This document shows positions 61,591-64,000 of a stretch of DNA of 64,000 nt, in pieces. Source of the stretch: Desulfosporosinus acididurans (GTDB lineage: Bacteria; Bacillota; Desulfitobacteriia; Desulfitobacteriales; Desulfitobacteriaceae); the NCBI RefSeq assembly GCF_001029285.1, contig NZ_LDZY01000006.1:62001-126000 (forward strand). The letters are read 5' to 3'. Numbering within the stretch: the first letter of the stretch is position 1; each line of letters begins with the position of its first letter. The notes below the pieces were generated by a model. The model was not told the DNA's origin. It saw only the letters and a list, made by a program, of their open reading frames with translations, and did no database searches. Made by a program: the position numbers and the translations under genes.

Positions 61591-62509
61591 CTCGATCCTT
61601 CCCATACCCATAATTACGCAAACTATCAACCCGATTACGCCAATCCTTTTTCACTTTAACCCAAAGCTCCAGAAAGACAGGACTTCCCAGTAAAGCCTCA
61701 ATGTCTTGACGGGCTAAACTTCCAATCTCCTTCAGTTGTTTTCCCTTAGCCCCGATAATAATGCCTTTTTGAGATTCACGCTCAACAACGATCAAACCCC
61801 GAATCTTAACTAAAGTCTTCTTCTCATGAACCTCTTCGATCACCACAGCAATCGAATGAGGAATTTCATCACGAGTCAACTGTAAAACCTTTTCTCGAAT
61901 CAATTCCGCCATAATAAACCGCTCCGGCTGATCCGTGACTTCATCCTCAGGATAATACATCGGCCCCTTAGGCAAAAGATTAAAAATAACTTTCAGCAGC
62001 TCATCCGTATTCTCCCCAGTTTTCGCTGAAATAGGAACGATCGCCTTAAACTCAGCCAAAGACGAAAACTGCTGGATTTTTTGCAGCAATTGCTCCTTAT
62101 CCAACAAATCGACCTTATTCAAAACCAGTACAACCGGGGTCTTAGTATGCTTAAGCATCTCAATAATGTACTCTTCCCCAGAACCGAATTCCGAGGAAAG
62201 ATCAACCATATACAAAATAGCATCCACTTCGCGCATCGATTCCTTCGCTGCGCCGACCATATATTCCCCTAACTTATGCTTAGGCTTATGTATCCCGGGA
62301 GTATCCAGAAAAACAATTTGCCCCCGTTCCTCCGTTAAAATACATTGAATACGATTGCGTGTCGTCTGAGGCTTATCAGACATAATCAGCACCTTTTGCC
62401 CTAACAAATGATTAAGCAATGTAGATTTTCCCGCATTCGGCCTGCCAATTACTGAGACGAAACCGGAACGGAATTCTTTCGAAGTTATTGAAACCAACGG
62501 TGAAGTCAC
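61583..62509 (-). CDS. era: GTPase Era
   Basis: 308 aa. Ribosome assembly GTPase that binds 16S rRNA 3' end. G1 GRPNAGKSTLLNHLLGQK, G3 DTPGIHKPKHKLGE, G4 NKVDLLDKEQ, C-terminal KH domain (IVVERESQKGIIIGAKGKQLKEIG). GTG start at 62509 with only a weak ribosome site, so the true start could be a few codons downstream. Confidence 0.95.
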   Translation of the reverse strand: MTSPLVSITSKEFRSGFVSVIGRPNAGKSTLLNHLLGQKVLIMSDKPQTTRNRIQCILTEERGQIVFLDTPGIHKPKHKLGEYMVGAAKESMREVDAILYMVDLSSEFGSGEEYIIEMLKHTKTPVVLVLNKVDLLDKEQLLQKIQQFSSLAEFKAIVPISAKTGENTDELLKVIFNLLPKGPMYYPEDEVTDQPERFIMAELIREKVLQLTRDEIPHSIAVVIEEVHEKKTLVKIRGLIVVERESQKGIIIGAKGKQLKEIGSLARQDIEALLGSPVFLELWVKVKKDWRNRVDSLRNYGYGKDRDE

Positions 62510-62747
62510 TTCCCTATTCTTAAACTTTAGTTCTTTCTTCTATACTTACCATAACCCTTAGATGTAGCATCTATTCAATTCGTTCTTTGCAATCACAAAT
62601 TAAAAAGCATGAGGTCTTTTTGTAAGCAGCCTGGCAAAACCTTCTAATAATTGACCAACTTCCTCATCTGAAAAAAATCTCATTTCAGACGGTGCACATG
62701 AAATGTGCCGTCTCCCAAGCGCCCCCCCGTTCCCAAGCCCAGGACGC

Positions 62748-62955
62748 AGAGTGACACAAGCGCGAGGTCTTTACGTAAGCAGCCCAGCAAACTTCGTGAA
62801 AGCGACTGGAGGACCCCAGACACGGGGCGGCGCATAGGACGTGCGCCGCCGCCATAGCGCCACGGAGGGCGCTTATGGTGGGAACCCCGCTCCCCAAAGC
62901 CAGTCGCTTGAACGTTAGTTTGCTCTGCGCACGTACGACCGAGCGCTGTGTCACT
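62748..62955 (-). repeat. GC-rich structured element S, copy B
   Basis: Outer stem GAGTGACAC with GTGTCACTC, then GCGC/GCGC. Inner stem AGCAAACT..AAGCGACTGG with CCAGTCGCTT..AGTTTGCT. Same two inner hairpins as copy A with single changes kept as wobble pairs. Compared with copy A, outer-stem positions changed on both strands together (T-A to A-T, A-T to G-C, plus an extra C-G). The cdd stop codon lies inside the element edge. The rest of the gap 62510-62747 has one diverged 108-bp-type unit and a degraded stretch. Confidence 0.8.
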
Positions 62956-63418
62956 CAAGTCCCGTCCCGCTTAAAAAATCCGGCCCAAACGACTCCGGCA
63001 GCAGCCTCCCTAAGGTCGTCCATCGCGTCTCCCTCCGGCCATTAACCAAAATCACCAGGCAATCCTTGGCGAATTCGCGAATTACCTGCCGGCAAGCACC
63101 ACAGGGAGATGGGAACTCATCAGTCGGAACTGCAACAACGATCGCCTTCAGCTCACGCTCCCCTTGAGCCACAGCTTGAAAAACAGCATTTCTCTCAGCG
63201 CAGATTGTCAAACCATAACTGGCATTCTCAACATTACAACCGCTGAAAATCTTTCCTGAGGAAAACAGTGCCGCCGCACCAACGGGATAATGTGAATAAG
63301 GAACATAGGCTTGTTTATAGGCCGCTACAGCCTTACTGATAAGCTCTTCTCTTACTTGAGGCGAGATGCCTGATTCCAGAATTACTGACGGCTGAGATTC
63401 AAATTGATTCAAAGTCAT
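62951..63418 (-). CDS. cdd: Cytidine deaminase
   Basis: 155 aa from ATG 63418 (GAGGAG six nt upstream). Zinc and catalytic motifs: GCNVENASYGLTICAERNAVFQAVA and PSPCGACRQVIREF. Deaminates cytidine and deoxycytidine. The last residues (FLSGTGLE) and the stop are encoded by the start of structured element S copy B, so the native C-terminus may have been replaced. Slightly longer than the usual ~130-140 aa. Confidence 0.94.
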   Translation of the reverse strand: MTLNQFESQPSVILESGISPQVREELISKAVAAYKQAYVPYSHYPVGAAALFSSGKIFSGCNVENASYGLTICAERNAVFQAVAQGERELKAIVVAVPTDEFPSPCGACRQVIREFAKDCLVILVNGRRETRWTTLGRLLPESFGPDFLSGTGLE

Positions 63419-63540
63419 TAACAGCTCCTCAAAAAAAGTCCGAAGCAAGGTATGGGGACCACTTCCACTTGTAGAAGTTGAAATCTTACGATTGAATAAA
63501 TGCCAAGGTAAAAAATCCCTATCCTAGACTTGTAGAAACT

Positions 63541-63924
63541 TTAAAAGAAATGGTTTACCATACGAAAAAAACGCGGGCAAAAAACAATTGCCCCAATAGC
63601 AATTGCTTGAATTGCCGTCACAAGGACAGCGCCCGCAGCTACATCCTTGGCCATACCGGCAAGAGGATCAAAATTAGGCTGAACCAAATCCACAACAATT
63701 TCCAGCGCAGAATTCATAACTTCTGCGCTGATAACGCTGCCAATGGCAAAAATAAGCATCATCCACTCCGAACGGGAAACCTCTATCCACCAAGCTAAGC
63801 ACAAAACAGAGATTCCGGCTGCGATATGAAACTGCATGTGCCCCTGTGTTTTACATGTGTACCATATCCCACGTTTCGCTTGATTTAAACTCCGCCAAAA
63901 CCCCGATCTTTGATATCTCCCCAT
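63541..63924 (-). CDS. dgkA: Diacylglycerol/undecaprenol kinase family protein
   Basis: 127 aa, three membrane segments. Family motif VISAEVMNSALEIVVDLVQPNFDPLAGMAKDVAAGAVLVTA with the conserved Glu, Asn and Asp residues. In Gram-positives this enzyme mostly phosphorylates undecaprenol. GGAGG five nt before the ATG. Next to ybeY and cdd as usual. Confidence 0.92.
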   Translation of the reverse strand: MGRYQRSGFWRSLNQAKRGIWYTCKTQGHMQFHIAAGISVLCLAWWIEVSRSEWMMLIFAIGSVISAEVMNSALEIVVDLVQPNFDPLAGMAKDVAAGAVLVTAIQAIAIGAIVFCPRFFRMVNHFF

Positions 63925-63960
63925 GCTTCCCTCCGTCTTTTAAGCAAGCATTTCAAATGT

Positions 63961-64000
63961 CTATCGTTCTAAACCTATAGCAGCCATTACTTCTTCTTCT
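63961..64000 (-). CDS. ybeY: Endoribonuclease YbeY, C-terminal end only
   Basis: Only 12 codons and a stop are visible: EEEVMAAIGLER-stop, like the common YbeY ending (EE-x-ALGLxR). Position just upstream of dgkA matches the standard ybeY-dgkA-cdd-era order. Assignment depends mainly on position. Confidence 0.55.
   Translation of the reverse strand, partial: EEEVMAAIGLER

Noticed and set aside
62680-62958. Two overlapping ~90-codon minus-strand ORFs over structured element S copy B
   Set aside because: Both are open only because of GC-rich repeat sequence; they overlap each other and an element with paired arms.

Overview
The window looks like a chromosome segment of a strictly anaerobic, low-to-moderate GC Clostridium-class Firmicute, most like Desulfosporosinus or Desulfitobacterium (Peptococcaceae). 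Support: a selenocysteine formate dehydrogenase with its Fe-S partner, Firmicute-type glyQS under a T-box leader, a ccpN-ppsR-ppdK group, the ybeY-dgkA-cdd-era-deoC-recO order, strong Shine-Dalgarno sites and many two-component systems. The genus is an inference. Almost everything is on the minus strand.

Left to right. 1-3.5 kb: ferredoxin-type proteins, fdhF with an in-frame UGA (Sec) and a DUF2294 gene. 3.8-5.3 kb: a MacB-type permease remnant and an ECF sigma/anti-sigma pair. 5.6-15.9 kb: a complete urea uptake and hydrolysis set, urtABCDE then ureABCEFGD. 16.1-21.3 kb: an AraC-type response regulator, a large hybrid kinase whose 5' leader holds an intrinsic terminator, and a receiver-kinase protein. 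21.4-31.7 kb: a putrescine module with uptake (potABCD, with a PII-like protein between potD and potA), conversion to GABA (patA, aldehyde dehydrogenase), gabT and an iron alcohol dehydrogenase. 32-36 kb: a cytidylate kinase-like gene, a PucR regulator, an adenine deaminase remnant, and thiM-thiE under a TPP riboswitch.

36.3-45.1 kb: two OmpR-type two-component systems with two exported proteins. Three promoter regions share one operator-like motif. Part of the region lies between ~300-bp direct repeats that carry gene-end fragments. 45.3-50.7 kb: the most unusual locus, a WYL regulator, a WYL-RtcB fusion RNA ligase, three tandem Y-RNA-like ncRNAs and a broken Ro60 (TROVE) gene. One Y RNA carries a circularly permuted tRNA-Asn-like domain. 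The WYL gene and the Y RNAs share an almost identical promoter element.

51-64 kb: housekeeping genes ppdK, ppsR, ccpN, glyS, glyQ, a DUF4342-like gene, recO, deoC, era, cdd, dgkA and the end of ybeY. Two copies of a GC-rich, highly structured repeat lie after deoC and cdd. One has a 108-bp tandem array attached, and the outer stem shows compensatory changes between copies. I see no CRISPR array, no recognisable insertion sequence transposase, no rRNA and no ordinary tRNA gene.
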